A DNA stretch of 7,625 bases from Deltaproteobacteria bacterium. GTDB taxonomy: Bacteria; Desulfobacterota; DSM-4660; Desulfatiglandales; Desulfatiglandaceae. A program made the translations under genes and the position numbers. The notes beneath the pieces are model-generated. The model saw nothing but the letters and a program-made list of their open reading frames with translations, did no database searches and had not been told where the DNA came from. Location of the stretch: NCBI GenBank assembly GCA_019307645.1, contig JAFDJF010000091.1:1-7625 (forward strand), written 5' to 3'. This document shows, piece after piece, positions 1-6,618 of the stretch (positions are counted from its first letter, which is position 1; every line of letters starts with the position of its first letter).

Positions 1-8
1 GGTTGTTA

Positions 9-37
9 GGTTCAGGGTTCAGCGCCTGCCCTGGCGC
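9..37. repeat. left copy of a TGAACC-type intergenic repeat plus hairpin
   Basis: GGTTCAGGGTT (9-19) is the exact reverse complement of AACCCTGAACC at 289-299. It runs directly into a small hairpin, GCGCC-TGCCCT-GGCGC (22-37). The two inverted copies bracket about 270 bases. I infer a dispersed intergenic repeat, not a mobile element: there is no transposase and no target duplication that I can see. Confidence 0.5.
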
Positions 38-288
38 GACGGAATGCGCATATGAAACAGCTTTAATTGTTTATGATCACATGTCACATGGCTTTCCATC
101 GCCGCATCTTGCTATGCCAGGTCTGGGCCAGGGGTTCACGGTTAATCTCGATTTAGCGGGATTTTCTTCATGTTTCCAGAGCGACATAGCGTGGTTTTTG
201 GACTTTGTGTGCCAAACCGTTTGGCCTGTCAAAAAATCGGATGAACAGGGTATTTGTCTAAAGAATAGAGCTCCTCCTTCATCGCTTT

Positions 289-316
289 AACCCTGAACCG
301 TGAACCATTGAACCTG
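289..316. repeat. right cluster of TGAACC repeats
   Basis: Four loosely tandem units of about 7-9 bases (CTGAACC, GTGAACC, ATTGAACC and the leading AACC) end 14 bases before the helicase start codon. AACCGTGAACC (296-306) is the reverse complement of GGTTCACGGTT at 133-143, so the same motif family occurs three times in the leader region. The cluster occupies the place where a promoter or ribosome binding site would be expected. Confidence 0.55.
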
Positions 317-330
317 AGTAGTTACAACAA

Positions 331-3219
331 ATGAAGCTTTCCGATTACATCCAGATTATCAGAACTCATCGTGATTTTCGCGACGCATTTGTCTACCACC
401 GATATCTTCCCCCGAGACCGCCGGTCTACGGAACGCAACCGAACTTTCATATCAATATCCTCAATGCAATGAAACGTCTCGGTTTCCACAGGCTTTACAG
501 CCATCAGGCAGAGGCCCTCGGCCATCTGAGACAGGGGGCCAATGTCCTGGTCGCCACCCCTACTGCCAGCGGCAAAAGCCTGATCTACAATCTGGCGGTT
601 CTTGAAAAAATCCTTGTGCAGGGGGATGCAACGGCCCTGTACATCTTTCCCCTGAAGGCGCTTGAGCATGATCAATTGAAAAACCTTGCTGTGTGGCTGA
701 ATGAGATAAGGGACGTAAAGATTTCGGCAGAGATATATGACGGGGATACAACACCTTACAGGCGGAAAAAGATCAGGACCGACATGCCTCAGATTCTATT
801 CACCAACCCTGACATGCTCCACAGGGGGATTCTGGCGCACCATCAGAACTGGGAAAATCTCCTGAAAAATCTCTCTTTTGTCATCCTGGACGAGGTCCAT
901 ACCTATCGCGGCATATTCGGCTCGCACCTGAATCAGGTGATACGCAGGCTGAAGAGGCTCTGCCGGATGTACGGTTCCGACCCGCAATTCATCCTGTTGT
1001 CGGCCACAGTGAGCAACCCCGGGGCTTTCGGAGAAATGCTGGTCGAAGAAAGGCTTGAGGTGGTCCGGTCGGCAGGGTCGCCGAGGGCCGGCCAGCACTT
1101 CATCTTCCTGAATCCGGAGGCGAGCCCCAATTTTTCCTCGGCCAAGCTCTTCGCAGACTGTGTCCGCAGGGGGTTCCGGACCATCGTTTTCACACAGTCC
1201 AGAAAGGTCACTGAACTGATCCATGTCTGGGTTTCCCGGCTGGCTCCTGAACTCAGGAAAAAGATAAGCTCTTATCGCGCGGGTTTTATGCCGGAAGAAC
1301 GAAGGCAAATCGAAAAAAGGCTCGCCGAAGGAAGCCTGCTCGGTGTCGTTTCAACCAGTGCCCTGGAAATGGGCATTGATATCGGATATCTGGATGTCTG
1401 TCTGCTGGTGGGCTACCCCGGCACCATCATCAATACGTGGCAGAGGGGAGGGCGTGTGGGACGCGCGGGAAGGGAATCCATGATAATCCTTATGGCAAAG
1501 CCCGATGCCCTGGATCAATATTTTATAAAGCATCCGGACGATCTCTTTGAAAGGTCCTTTGAGGCCGCTGTTTTGGACCCGCATAACCCGTATGTTGTAG
1601 AAGCCCATCTGCCATGTGCGGCAGCAGAGGAGCCGATCACACTCAAAGACAAAGCGTTCTGGTCCAGGGACCTCACCGTGCACCTGGAAAACCTGGAAAG
1701 ACTGGGCGCCTTGAGCAGAACAGCCGACGGTGAACCGGCGTGGGTGTCACGAAAACGAAACCCTCAGCGTTTTGTGAACATCCGCTCTGCAGGCGAGACT
1801 TACACAATCTTTGAAAAGGAGACCGGCCAGGCCATTGGCACCATTGACGGAAACAGGGCATTCAAGGAATGTCACCCCGGTGCAATCTATCTTCATCGGG
1901 CCCGTCAATATGCGGTCGACCGCCTCATCCTGGACAAAAAAGATATTGTGGTTCATCGCTCGGATCTCAAGTATTTTACACGGGTTCAGACCGAAAAAGA
2001 AACGGAGATAATCAAAGTCCTCCGCAGCAGGCCAAAGGGCCAGTTTCTGGTCCGCGAAGGCGAGCTCAGGGTCACCGAGGTGGTCACGGGTTATGAAAAA
2101 AGGAGCTTAACAGGCCAGAAATTGATGGGCGTCTTTCCCCTGGACCTGCCACCTCAGACATTTGAGACCCGGGGGCTCTGGGTGGAGATAGAGCCGGTTC
2201 TGAAGGATTTTGTCGAGGCAAAGGGATTGCATTTCATGGGCGGCATCCATGCCATCGAGCATGCCGCCATAGGTATTTTCCCCCTTTTTGCCCTCTGTGA
2301 CAGAAACGATATCGGAGGCATCTGTTATCCCTTTCATCCGCAGGTGGAAAAGAGTGCCATTTTCATCTACGATGCCTATCCGGGAGGGGTGGGCCTTGCC
2401 CAGCGCGGGTTTGAGATCATCCTTGAACTGCTTGAGAAAACCATGACGCACGTGAAGGCCTGTGAATGCGAGGACGGATGCCCGTCATGCATCCATTCCC
2501 CAAAGTGTGGTTCGGGCAACAAACCGTTGGACAAGCAGTCTGCCCTGTTAATCCTTGCAGGCCTTTTAGGGCATATTCCTTTGAGCGATATCTCAAACGG
2601 AAAGGAAAAAATACATCCTTCATTAAATCCCCCGGATGAGGATGCGCCCCTTGAAGAAGAGAAGGCGCCTCGAATGCTGGTCTTTGACCTTGAAACCCGG
2701 AAGCTTGCCCGGGACGTGGGAGGATGGCAGAACACGCACCTGATGAGGGTCTCAGTTGCGGTTGTTTATGATAGCCTGGAAGCTCGCTTTTTCGTCTATG
2801 AGGAAGATCGTGTTGATGACCTCTTGGCCCACCTGGAAAAGGCCGATCTGATCGTGGGGTTCAACATCAAAAGGTTTGACTACAGGGTGCTGGGCGCGTA
2901 TACCACCATGGATCTGAACTCCCTGCCCACTTTTGATATTCTGGAAGATGTCTACAACCGGCTCGGTTTTCGCCTTTCCCTCGACCATCTGGCCAAAGAG
3001 ACCCTGAACAGGGGAAAAATTGCGGACGGTCTTCAGGCTGTGGAATGGTTCCGAAACGGTGAGATGGAAAAGTTGACCGAATACTGCAGACAGGATGTGG
3101 CGGTGACCCGGGATCTGTTCGAGTACGGGATAAAAAACGGGCACCTTATCTACAGGGAAAAAAGAAGCGGCAGGCGGCTGAGGCTGCTGGTTGACTGGAG
3201 CCCTGAAAATTTTTCATGA
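331..3219 (+). CDS. fused MrfA-like DEVH helicase and MrfB/YprB-like DEDDy exonuclease
   Basis: A 962-residue protein predicted to couple ATP-driven 3'-5' DNA translocation with exonuclease cleavage in the cytoplasm. Helicase part: Walker A ATPTASGKS (75-83), DEVH box (187-190), SAT motif III (224-226), STSALEMGID-type second RecA domain (about 265-400) and motif VI QRGGRVGRAGR (371-381). A DUF1998/MZB domain (about 620-735) has a cysteine cluster C711, C713, C717, C720, C726, probably metal-binding. After an acidic, proline-rich linker (about 760-780) comes an RNase H-fold exonuclease with Exo I D786/E788, Exo II N845 and D850, and Exo III Y918/D922, so the DEDDy set is complete. In Bacillus subtilis MrfA (YprA) and MrfB (YprB) are separate and repair mitomycin C damage; here they are one chain and the TPR part of MrfB is absent. 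No good Shine-Dalgarno precedes the ATG; the start is chosen because it leaves a full N-terminus. The stop overlaps the next gene by 4 bases. Family assignment is firm, the repair role is inferred. Confidence 0.93.
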   Translation: MKLSDYIQIIRTHRDFRDAFVYHRYLPPRPPVYGTQPNFHINILNAMKRLGFHRLYSHQAEALGHLRQGANVLVATPTASGKSLIYNLAVLEKILVQGDATALYIFPLKALEHDQLKNLAVWLNEIRDVKISAEIYDGDTTPYRRKKIRTDMPQILFTNPDMLHRGILAHHQNWENLLKNLSFVILDEVHTYRGIFGSHLNQVIRRLKRLCRMYGSDPQFILLSATVSNPGAFGEMLVEERLEVVRSAGSPRAGQHFIFLNPEASPNFSSAKLFADCVRRGFRTIVFTQSRKVTELIHVWVSRLAPELRKKISSYRAGFMPEERRQIEKRLAEGSLLGVVSTSALEMGIDIGYLDVCLLVGYPGTIINTWQRGGRVGRAGRESMIILMAKPDALDQYFIKHPDDLFERSFEAAVLDPHNPYVVEAHLPCAAAEEPITLKDKAFWSRDLTVHLENLERLGALSRTADGEPAWVSRKRNPQRFVNIRSAGETYTIFEKETGQAIGTIDGNRAFKECHPGAIYLHRARQYAVDRLILDKKDIVVHRSDLKYFTRVQTEKETEIIKVLRSRPKGQFLVREGELRVTEVVTGYEKRSLTGQKLMGVFPLDLPPQTFETRGLWVEIEPVLKDFVEAKGLHFMGGIHAIEHAAIGIFPLFALCDRNDIGGICYPFHPQVEKSAIFIYDAYPGGVGLAQRGFEIILELLEKTMTHVKACECEDGCPSCIHSPKCGSGNKPLDKQSALLILAGLLGHIPLSDISNGKEKIHPSLNPPDEDAPLEEEKAPRMLVFDLETRKLARDVGGWQNTHLMRVSVAVVYDSLEARFFVYEEDRVDDLLAHLEKADLIVGFNIKRFDYRVLGAYTTMDLNSLPTFDILEDVYNRLGFRLSLDHLAKETLNRGKIADGLQAVEWFRNGEMEKLTEYCRQDVAVTRDLFEYGIKNGHLIYREKRSGRRLRLLVDWSPENFS

Positions 3220-3599
3220 AAGACGAAATAATGAAAGCCTTTGAATGCCTCACATGCGGGGAGTGCTGCTATGGTGAAGGCGGTATAGTTGTTAGAGAAG
3301 AGGAAGTAAAGAGGATCTCCGATTTTCTTGCGATCACCCCGGATATGTTTGCCTCCCAGTGCTGTGAAGAAAGACATGGCCGGTTATATATAAGGACCGG
3401 GCAGGACGGGTTCTGCCTCTATTATGACAAGGAAAAAAGCTGTCTGATCCACCCCGCCAAACCTGACAGGTGTTCCCTGTGGCCTTTTTTCCCGGCAATA
3501 GTCAATGACAGAGACAATTGGGAACTGGCAAAGGAGGCATGCCCGGGCATCAATCCGGACTGCCCTTTTGAGGCGTTTGTTAAACAGGCAAAGAAGTGA
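3216..3599 (+). CDS. YkgJ-family cysteine-cluster protein
   Basis: A 127-residue soluble protein of the YkgJ (CxxCxxCC) family, thought to bind a metal ion or an Fe-S cluster; the biochemical role of the family is not established. The N-terminal signature is C11-x2-C14-x2-C17-C18. Further cysteines are C49, C50, C67, C76, C86, C109 and C116, including the typical C-L-I-H-P-x-K-P-x-x-C-x-x-W-P block (76-90). There is no signal peptide or membrane segment. ATG at 3216 overlaps the helicase stop (ATGA), which indicates translational coupling. A second in-frame ATG at 3231, five codons later and still before the first cysteine, is a possible alternative start; neither has a strong ribosome binding site. 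Its place between the helicase-nuclease and ComF suggests co-expression, not a known shared pathway. Confidence 0.85.
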   Translation: MKDEIMKAFECLTCGECCYGEGGIVVREEEVKRISDFLAITPDMFASQCCEERHGRLYIRTGQDGFCLYYDKEKSCLIHPAKPDRCSLWPFFPAIVNDRDNWELAKEACPGINPDCPFEAFVKQAKK

Positions 3600-4330
3600 A
3601 CATACTTAGAAACTTCATTGATATCGTCTATCCGCCGAGATGTCATGTCTGCGGCGACTTCCTTGGGAATGATGATTTAGAAAACCAGTCAAAATTTTTT
3701 TGCCGTGCCTGTTTTGCTGATTTCAGACAAATCTCATCACCCCTCTGCCCGATATGCTGTACCCCTTTTATTACAGACACGCAGGAAGATCACACGTGTG
3801 AAGACTGCTTGAGGAAAAAGCCCTTTTTCGAGGCAATCTATGCCCGGTATATCTACAGGGGCGCCATCATGGAAGCCATACACCAGTTCAAGTACGGGGA
3901 AAAAAACTTCCTCTCCGATTCTTTGGGGCCGCTCCTTTCGCAGTTTGCAGAAGGCCTGGTTGAGAAATCAGATAACCTTCTGACCATGCCGGTGCCTCTT
4001 CATCCGAAGAGGCTGAGGGAAAGGGGCTTTAATCAGAGTCTTCTTCTGGCAAGGCATGTGGCAGAGCATCTGGATACGGAACTGGATTTTTTATCTTTAA
4101 GGAGAGTAAGATACACATTGCCCCAGACAGGCCTTGGAAAGAAAGACAGGCGTAAAAATGTCCGGGCAGCCTTTCGGGTGGAAAATCCGGATGCAGTGAA
4201 AGGGATGACCATATTGCTTGTGGATGATGTGGCAACCACCGGGAATACGTTGAACGAATGCGCCAGGACCCTCACAAAATCCGGCTGTAAAAATGTCCTG
4301 TGTCTGGTTTTGGCCAGGGCTGGTTTTTAG
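3596..4330 (+). CDS. comF: ComF family protein (phosphoribosyltransferase fold)
   Basis: A 244-residue ComF/GntX-type protein. The N-terminal part carries zinc-ribbon-like cysteine pairs (C16/C19, C36/C39, C51/C54 and C68/C71). The family motif around VPLHPKRLRERGFNQS (133-148) and a PRPP-binding loop LLVDDVATTGNTL (207-219) define the type I phosphoribosyltransferase domain. Relatives are needed for DNA uptake in competent bacteria (ComFC), but many family members sit in non-competent species and no substrate is known for certain. The start is GTG at 3596, overlapping the TGA of the preceding gene (GTGA), so it depends on coupling; only a weak purine stretch precedes it. It is the last gene of the three-gene overlapping operon. 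A clear terminator does not follow within the 89-base gap. Confidence 0.9.
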   Translation: MNILRNFIDIVYPPRCHVCGDFLGNDDLENQSKFFCRACFADFRQISSPLCPICCTPFITDTQEDHTCEDCLRKKPFFEAIYARYIYRGAIMEAIHQFKYGEKNFLSDSLGPLLSQFAEGLVEKSDNLLTMPVPLHPKRLRERGFNQSLLLARHVAEHLDTELDFLSLRRVRYTLPQTGLGKKDRRKNVRAAFRVENPDAVKGMTILLVDDVATTGNTLNECARTLTKSGCKNVLCLVLARAGF

Positions 4331-4370
4331 ATGTTAATCTGGAATTGATAAGGGTTTACTGATAATCCCG

Positions 4371-4412
4371 GTCAATCGTTAACCTATTGACAATCGGCAA
4401 CTGACCGTTAAC
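4371..4412. repeat. degenerate GTTAAC/TTGAC intergenic repeats
   Basis: The gap between comF and rfaE2 contains two GTTAAC palindromes (4378-4383 and 4407-4412) 29 bases apart. Both sit in similar contexts (TCAATCGTTAAC and TGACCGTTAAC), with TTGACAATCGGCAAC between them. The motif style resembles the TGAACC repeats before the helicase gene, although the unit differs. No promoter can be separated from the repeat; TTGACA at 4387-4392 has no convincing -10 partner. Confidence 0.45.
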
Positions 4413-4419
4413 AATTGGA

Positions 4420-4911
4420 ATGATGGAATCATACCTGGTTAAAATAAAAACACTGGAAGAGGCAAAGGAAGCATGTGCCGAGATCAGGGCTTCAGGCGGT
4501 AAAGTTGTATTTACAAACGGCTGCTTTGACATCCTTCATCCAGGGCACACCCGTTATCTTTATGCTGCGCGGGAGCTGGGGGATCATCTTCTGGTTGCGG
4601 TTAACAGCGATCAATCTGTCAAGACTATAAAAGATCCCGGAAGGCCGATCTTTGATGAACAGGTAAGGGCGGAACTGCTTGCATCGCTCAGTTGCGTGGA
4701 CATGGTTCTTGTCTTTGACGAGGATAATCCCCTCAAAGTAATTCAGTATCTGATGCCGGATATACTTGTGAAGGGCGGGGACTGGTCGGAGGAGGATATT
4801 ATCGGAGCAGATGCGGTTAAAGCGGCTGGCGGAGTGGTTAAACGGGTCCCCTTTGTAACCGGGTTTTCTACAACCGCTATTATTGAAAGAATCATTAATC
4901 GTTATTCCTGA
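4420..4911 (+). CDS. rfaE2: D-glycero-beta-D-manno-heptose 1-phosphate adenylyltransferase
   Basis: This 163-residue enzyme is predicted to transfer AMP from ATP to heptose 1-phosphate, giving ADP-heptose for the LPS inner core in the cytoplasm. It is a single nucleotidyltransferase (cytidylyltransferase-like) domain: GCFDILHPGH (34-43) holds the HxGH signature (H40, H43), followed by NSDQSV (62-67), the GRP block (74-76), DILVKGGDW (114-122), IIGAD (127-131) and the C-terminal STTAII (150-155). Length and domain content match the stand-alone RfaE2 type; the kinase half found in bifunctional HldE is absent, so a separate RfaE1/HldA should exist elsewhere. Two ATGs lie in tandem (4420 and 4423) and the sequence cannot decide between them; the only upstream purine block, GGAA, is very close. 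The gene converges with the response regulator, whose stop lies 25 bases beyond. Confidence 0.93.
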   Translation: MMESYLVKIKTLEEAKEACAEIRASGGKVVFTNGCFDILHPGHTRYLYAARELGDHLLVAVNSDQSVKTIKDPGRPIFDEQVRAELLASLSCVDMVLVFDEDNPLKVIQYLMPDILVKGGDWSEEDIIGADAVKAAGGVVKRVPFVTGFSTTAIIERIINRYS

Positions 4912-4952
4912 GAGGGGAGCCTCAGAGCCGGGAAGGTTAAAAGGCTCCTTTT
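4908..4952 (+). terminator. possible terminator at the convergent junction
   Basis: CTGAG (4908-4912) can pair with CTCAG (4921-4925) over the rfaE2 stop codon. A second stem, GAGCC (4925-4929) with GGCTC (4943-4947), is followed by CTTTT; GGAGCC (4916-4921) with GGCTCC (4943-4948) is an alternative. The stems are short and the T-run is only four bases, so efficiency is doubtful. The second hairpin overlaps the last codons of the opposing gene. Confidence 0.35.
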
Positions 4953-5680
4953 GCCTGGTCGATTGAAGCGCTGACCGAAAGTTCGCTGGTTTCTGAAAAC
5001 TCTTTCAGCCCGTCGCTCAGTGTTGATGTCCCCGCAGCTCGAACATCAATATTCGACTTATTGCAGGTTTGAACCACCAACAGAATCAACTTTATCAAAG
5101 ATATATTGATTTCCTGCACTTTACACATATCCATAATGAACTTGTTTTTCCCATTATCAAGCATCTCTTTGATTTGATTATCTAAATGGCCCTCGATATC
5201 TGAACTGATCCCTCGGGTTATCTTCTTTGGCATGGTCAGAATATTGAAATCCCCGTCAAAAGTAAAATACAGCCTGGACGTATCTACCGGTTCGTCTTCA
5301 GCTTTCTTCTCCTCCAACGTGAAAATCTTGGCTACCCTTTCGATTAACTGATCTCCTTTAAAAGGCTTTACCATGTAATCTTTGACACCCATTTTAACGA
5401 TCTTCATCACGTTCTCTTTCCCCGATTCAGCCGTCAGCATGATAACCGGTGTATCCCTCAGAAGGGGGTCAACCTTCAGTTTTCCCAGCATTTCGGTCCC
5501 CGTCATGACCGGCATGGTGATGTCGAGGATGATCAGATCCGGCTTTTCGCGTCCGGCAATTGACAGACCTTCCACACCGTTTTCTGCTTCAAAAAGTTCG
5601 CACTTGAATGTATTGAATGCCTTTTTCACAATCATGCGAATGGTCTTACTGTCATCAACCGTCAAAACTTTCAATGCCAT
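4937..5680 (-). CDS. response regulator: CheY-like receiver fused to a STAS-like domain
   Basis: A 247-residue cytoplasmic signalling protein. Residues 1-122 form a CheY-type receiver: acidic pair D9/D10, phosphoacceptor D53 (in LIILDITMP), T83 and K105 (in MVKPF) are all present. After a charged linker (about 122-134), residues 135-245 resemble a STAS (SpoIIAA-like) domain, with beta-strand FTFDGDFNILTMP and a helix around 192-205. In SpoIIAA-type proteins the phosphosite region reads D-S-S-G; here the corresponding stretch appears to be N192-I193-S194-L195, so one serine may be kept but the aspartate and glycine are lost. This alignment is by eye. The output is probably partner binding and not DNA binding, as no helix-turn-helix is seen. 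ATG at 5680 has GGAGG six bases upstream. It follows the CheX-like gene by 15 bases. Confidence 0.88.
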   Translation of the reverse strand: MALKVLTVDDSKTIRMIVKKAFNTFKCELFEAENGVEGLSIAGREKPDLIILDITMPVMTGTEMLGKLKVDPLLRDTPVIMLTAESGKENVMKIVKMGVKDYMVKPFKGDQLIERVAKIFTLEEKKAEDEPVDTSRLYFTFDGDFNILTMPKKITRGISSDIEGHLDNQIKEMLDNGKNKFIMDMCKVQEINISLIKLILLVVQTCNKSNIDVRAAGTSTLSDGLKEFSETSELSVSASIDQAKGAF

Positions 5681-5686
5681 TACTAT

Positions 5687-5691
5687 CCTCC
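5687..5691 (-). promoter_or_regulatory. strong ribosome binding site of the receiver-STAS gene
   Basis: GGAGG on the minus strand, six bases before the ATG at 5680 and just after the stop of the CheX-like gene. It fixes the start codon and indicates that the second cistron is translated efficiently in its own right. Confidence 0.85.
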
Positions 5692-5695
5692 AGAA

Positions 5696-6181
5696 TCACA
5701 TTGAGTTATTTAATTTCACATACACCTCCACAAGGGCAATATGCTCATCGCTGCGAAAAGCCAGAAATTCATGCCGGCTCCAGCCCTGGGATTCAATAGT
5801 AAAATTACTTCCACTCGTGGTAGTGGGGATTGAAAGAATGCAGGGCATGCCGGCATCACAGAGGCGTGATTTCACATCCCCGCCGATCATGTTGCTCAAC
5901 TCACCAACTACGTCAAATACGGCGTCTTCCCCGACCTCCTGAGAGTCCTCGCCAAGCATGGCAGCAGTTATCTGTCGGGCAAAGGCGCCCCCGACATGGA
6001 TATTCATACATCCTGCCACCTCCCCGGCAAAACCGACTGACCCAACAATTTGGCAACTGTCCTTGATCATATCAGAGTCTGCCTGAACAGCTTCGATGTG
6101 CATTGAAAGCATCGTATCAAAGACATGGTTGGTTGCGTTAGCGAGGAGGGCTTTAAAGTTCAGAGAATTGATGTCAGCCAT
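5696..6181 (-). CDS. cheX: CheX-like chemotaxis phosphatase
   Basis: A 161-residue CheX/CheC-type protein from the ATG at 6181; a TTG five codons further upstream (6196) is possible but lacks a ribosome binding site. Weak GGGG lies about 10 bases before the ATG. CheX dephosphorylates CheY-phosphate using a conserved E-x2-N motif; here E94 and N97 stand in DVVGELSNMIGGDVKSRL. The preceding stretch GEVAGCMNIHVGGAFARQITAAMLGE is also typical of the family. There is no signal peptide or membrane helix. It is the first gene of a two-gene operon with the receiver-STAS protein, whose phospho-aspartate is the obvious candidate substrate. That pairing is inferred from position. It need not act in flagellar chemotaxis, since no chemoreceptor, CheA or motor gene is in view. 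Confidence 0.85.
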   Translation of the reverse strand: MADINSLNFKALLANATNHVFDTMLSMHIEAVQADSDMIKDSCQIVGSVGFAGEVAGCMNIHVGGAFARQITAAMLGEDSQEVGEDAVFDVVGELSNMIGGDVKSRLCDAGMPCILSIPTTTSGSNFTIESQGWSRHEFLAFRSDEHIALVEVYVKLNNSM

Positions 6182-6451
6182 GCGGTTTTGCCCCAACGTG
6201 AACAGATCGGTTACTATTGATTTGACTGACTTGGGTTGAGACCTCAGCGGAAGTCAAGAGCGTTCACTCCGGGGTATAGCACTCTCGCATCGGAAAGGAG
6301 TCTGATAGATAACTGCGAAAGTCTTTATTATCTCCTGTGACTGGGAGTGATGATACAAAGCTACCTGACAGGTTTTTTATTGTCAAACGTTAATTAAATT
6401 GAGTCGTGTCCGTTGTCAATCAAGGTAATGTTCAAAATCGCTAAAAAAACC
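6182..6451. other. divergent intergenic region between cheX-like gene and tRNA-Arg
   Basis: No protein gene is supported. The minus-strand promoter of the signalling operon should lie in its left part. TTGACT occurs on the minus strand (about 6254-6259) but has no good -10 at the right distance, so I do not call it. ACCTG-A-CAGGT followed by a T-rich run (6363-6379) looks palindromic, yet the loop is too short for a proper intrinsic terminator. Confidence 0.5.
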
Positions 6452-6480
6452 TGGATAAATCGGAGAGAAGATCGTATGAT
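6452..6480 (+). promoter_or_regulatory. probable sigma-70 promoter of tRNA-Arg
   Basis: TGGATA (6452-6457) matches TTGACA at four of six positions and TATGAT (6475-6480) matches TATAAT at five of six, with a 17-base spacer. Transcription would start near 6487, about ten bases before the mature tRNA 5' end. Confidence 0.6.
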
Positions 6481-6496
6481 TAAGGGCTAATTCAAC

Positions 6497-6573
6497 GCGC
6501 CCATAGCTCAGCTGGATAGAGTGACGGACTACGAATCCGTAGGTCGCAAGTTCGAATCTTGCTGGGCGCGCCA
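6497..6573 (+). tRNA. tRNA-Arg (anticodon ACG)
   Basis: A complete 77-base tRNA with encoded CCA end. The acceptor stem GCGCCCA pairs fully with TGGGCGC. The D arm is GCTC/GAGT with AGCTGGATA in the loop, including A20, the arginine identity base. The anticodon stem is ACGGA/TCCGT with loop CTACGAA, so the anticodon is ACG (6531-6533), expected to be edited to ICG to read CGU, CGC and CGA. The T arm is GCAAG/CTTGC with TTCGAAT. The discriminator base is G. It stands alone, with its own promoter and terminator. tRNA genes of this kind are frequent integration sites, which matters for the unusual DNA downstream. Confidence 0.97.
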
Positions 6574-6582
6574 CGGAATATC

Positions 6583-6618
6583 AAGGGGTTAGGCTAAATA
6601 GTCTGCCCCTTTATTTTT
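6583..6618 (+). terminator. intrinsic terminator of tRNA-Arg
   Basis: An outer stem AAGGGG (6583-6588) with CCCCTT (6606-6611) and an inner stem AGGCT (6591-6595) with AGTCT (6600-6604, one G-T pair) close an AAAT loop. The T-rich tract TTTATTTTT follows. It begins ten bases after the tRNA CCA end. Confidence 0.85.

Larger units (their letters stand above)
1..330. other. intergenic region upstream of the helicase operon, no convincing gene
   Basis: I see no gene I can support here. An open frame on the plus strand begins with TTG inside the left repeat and encodes a protein without family features; I regard it as chance. Visible structure: a repeat motif at 9-21, a GCGCC/GGCGC hairpin (22-37), a CATGT-C-ACATG palindrome (80-90), a second copy of the repeat motif (133-143), a GCCAAAC-C-GTTTGGC palindrome (211-225) and a repeat cluster at 289-316 in opposite orientation. 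No clear sigma-70 promoter for the downstream gene was found. The promoter of the operon may lie here, but I cannot place it. Confidence 0.6.

Noticed and set aside
234..287. 17-codon minus-strand frame with a purine-rich start region
   Set aside because: It is very short and the AGGAGG lies inside the frame, not upstream of the ATG.
3..290. Plus-strand open frame of 95 codons at the window start
   Set aside because: It starts with TTG inside a repeat, has no ribosome binding site and its translation shows no family features.
796..1308. Minus-strand open frame of 170 codons within the helicase gene
   Set aside because: It is antisense to conserved helicase motifs and shows no recognisable domain.
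5382..5942. Long plus-strand open frame of 186 codons antisense to the signalling operon
   Set aside because: It lies opposite two well-supported genes and crosses their junction; the translation has low-complexity serine/threonine-rich character expected of a shadow frame.
5696..6196. Longer CheX-like protein starting at TTG 6196
   Set aside because: The five extra residues add no family motif, and the ATG at 6181 has the better start codon and the only nearby G-rich stretch.
6363..6379. ACCTGACAGGT followed by T-run as a terminator
   Set aside because: The palindrome leaves only a single-base loop; a real hairpin would have three base pairs, too weak.
6350..6397. 15-codon frame after GGGAG upstream of the tRNA
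   Set aside because: The GGGAG is too close to the ATG, the peptide is unremarkable and nothing downstream would be controlled by it except a tRNA.
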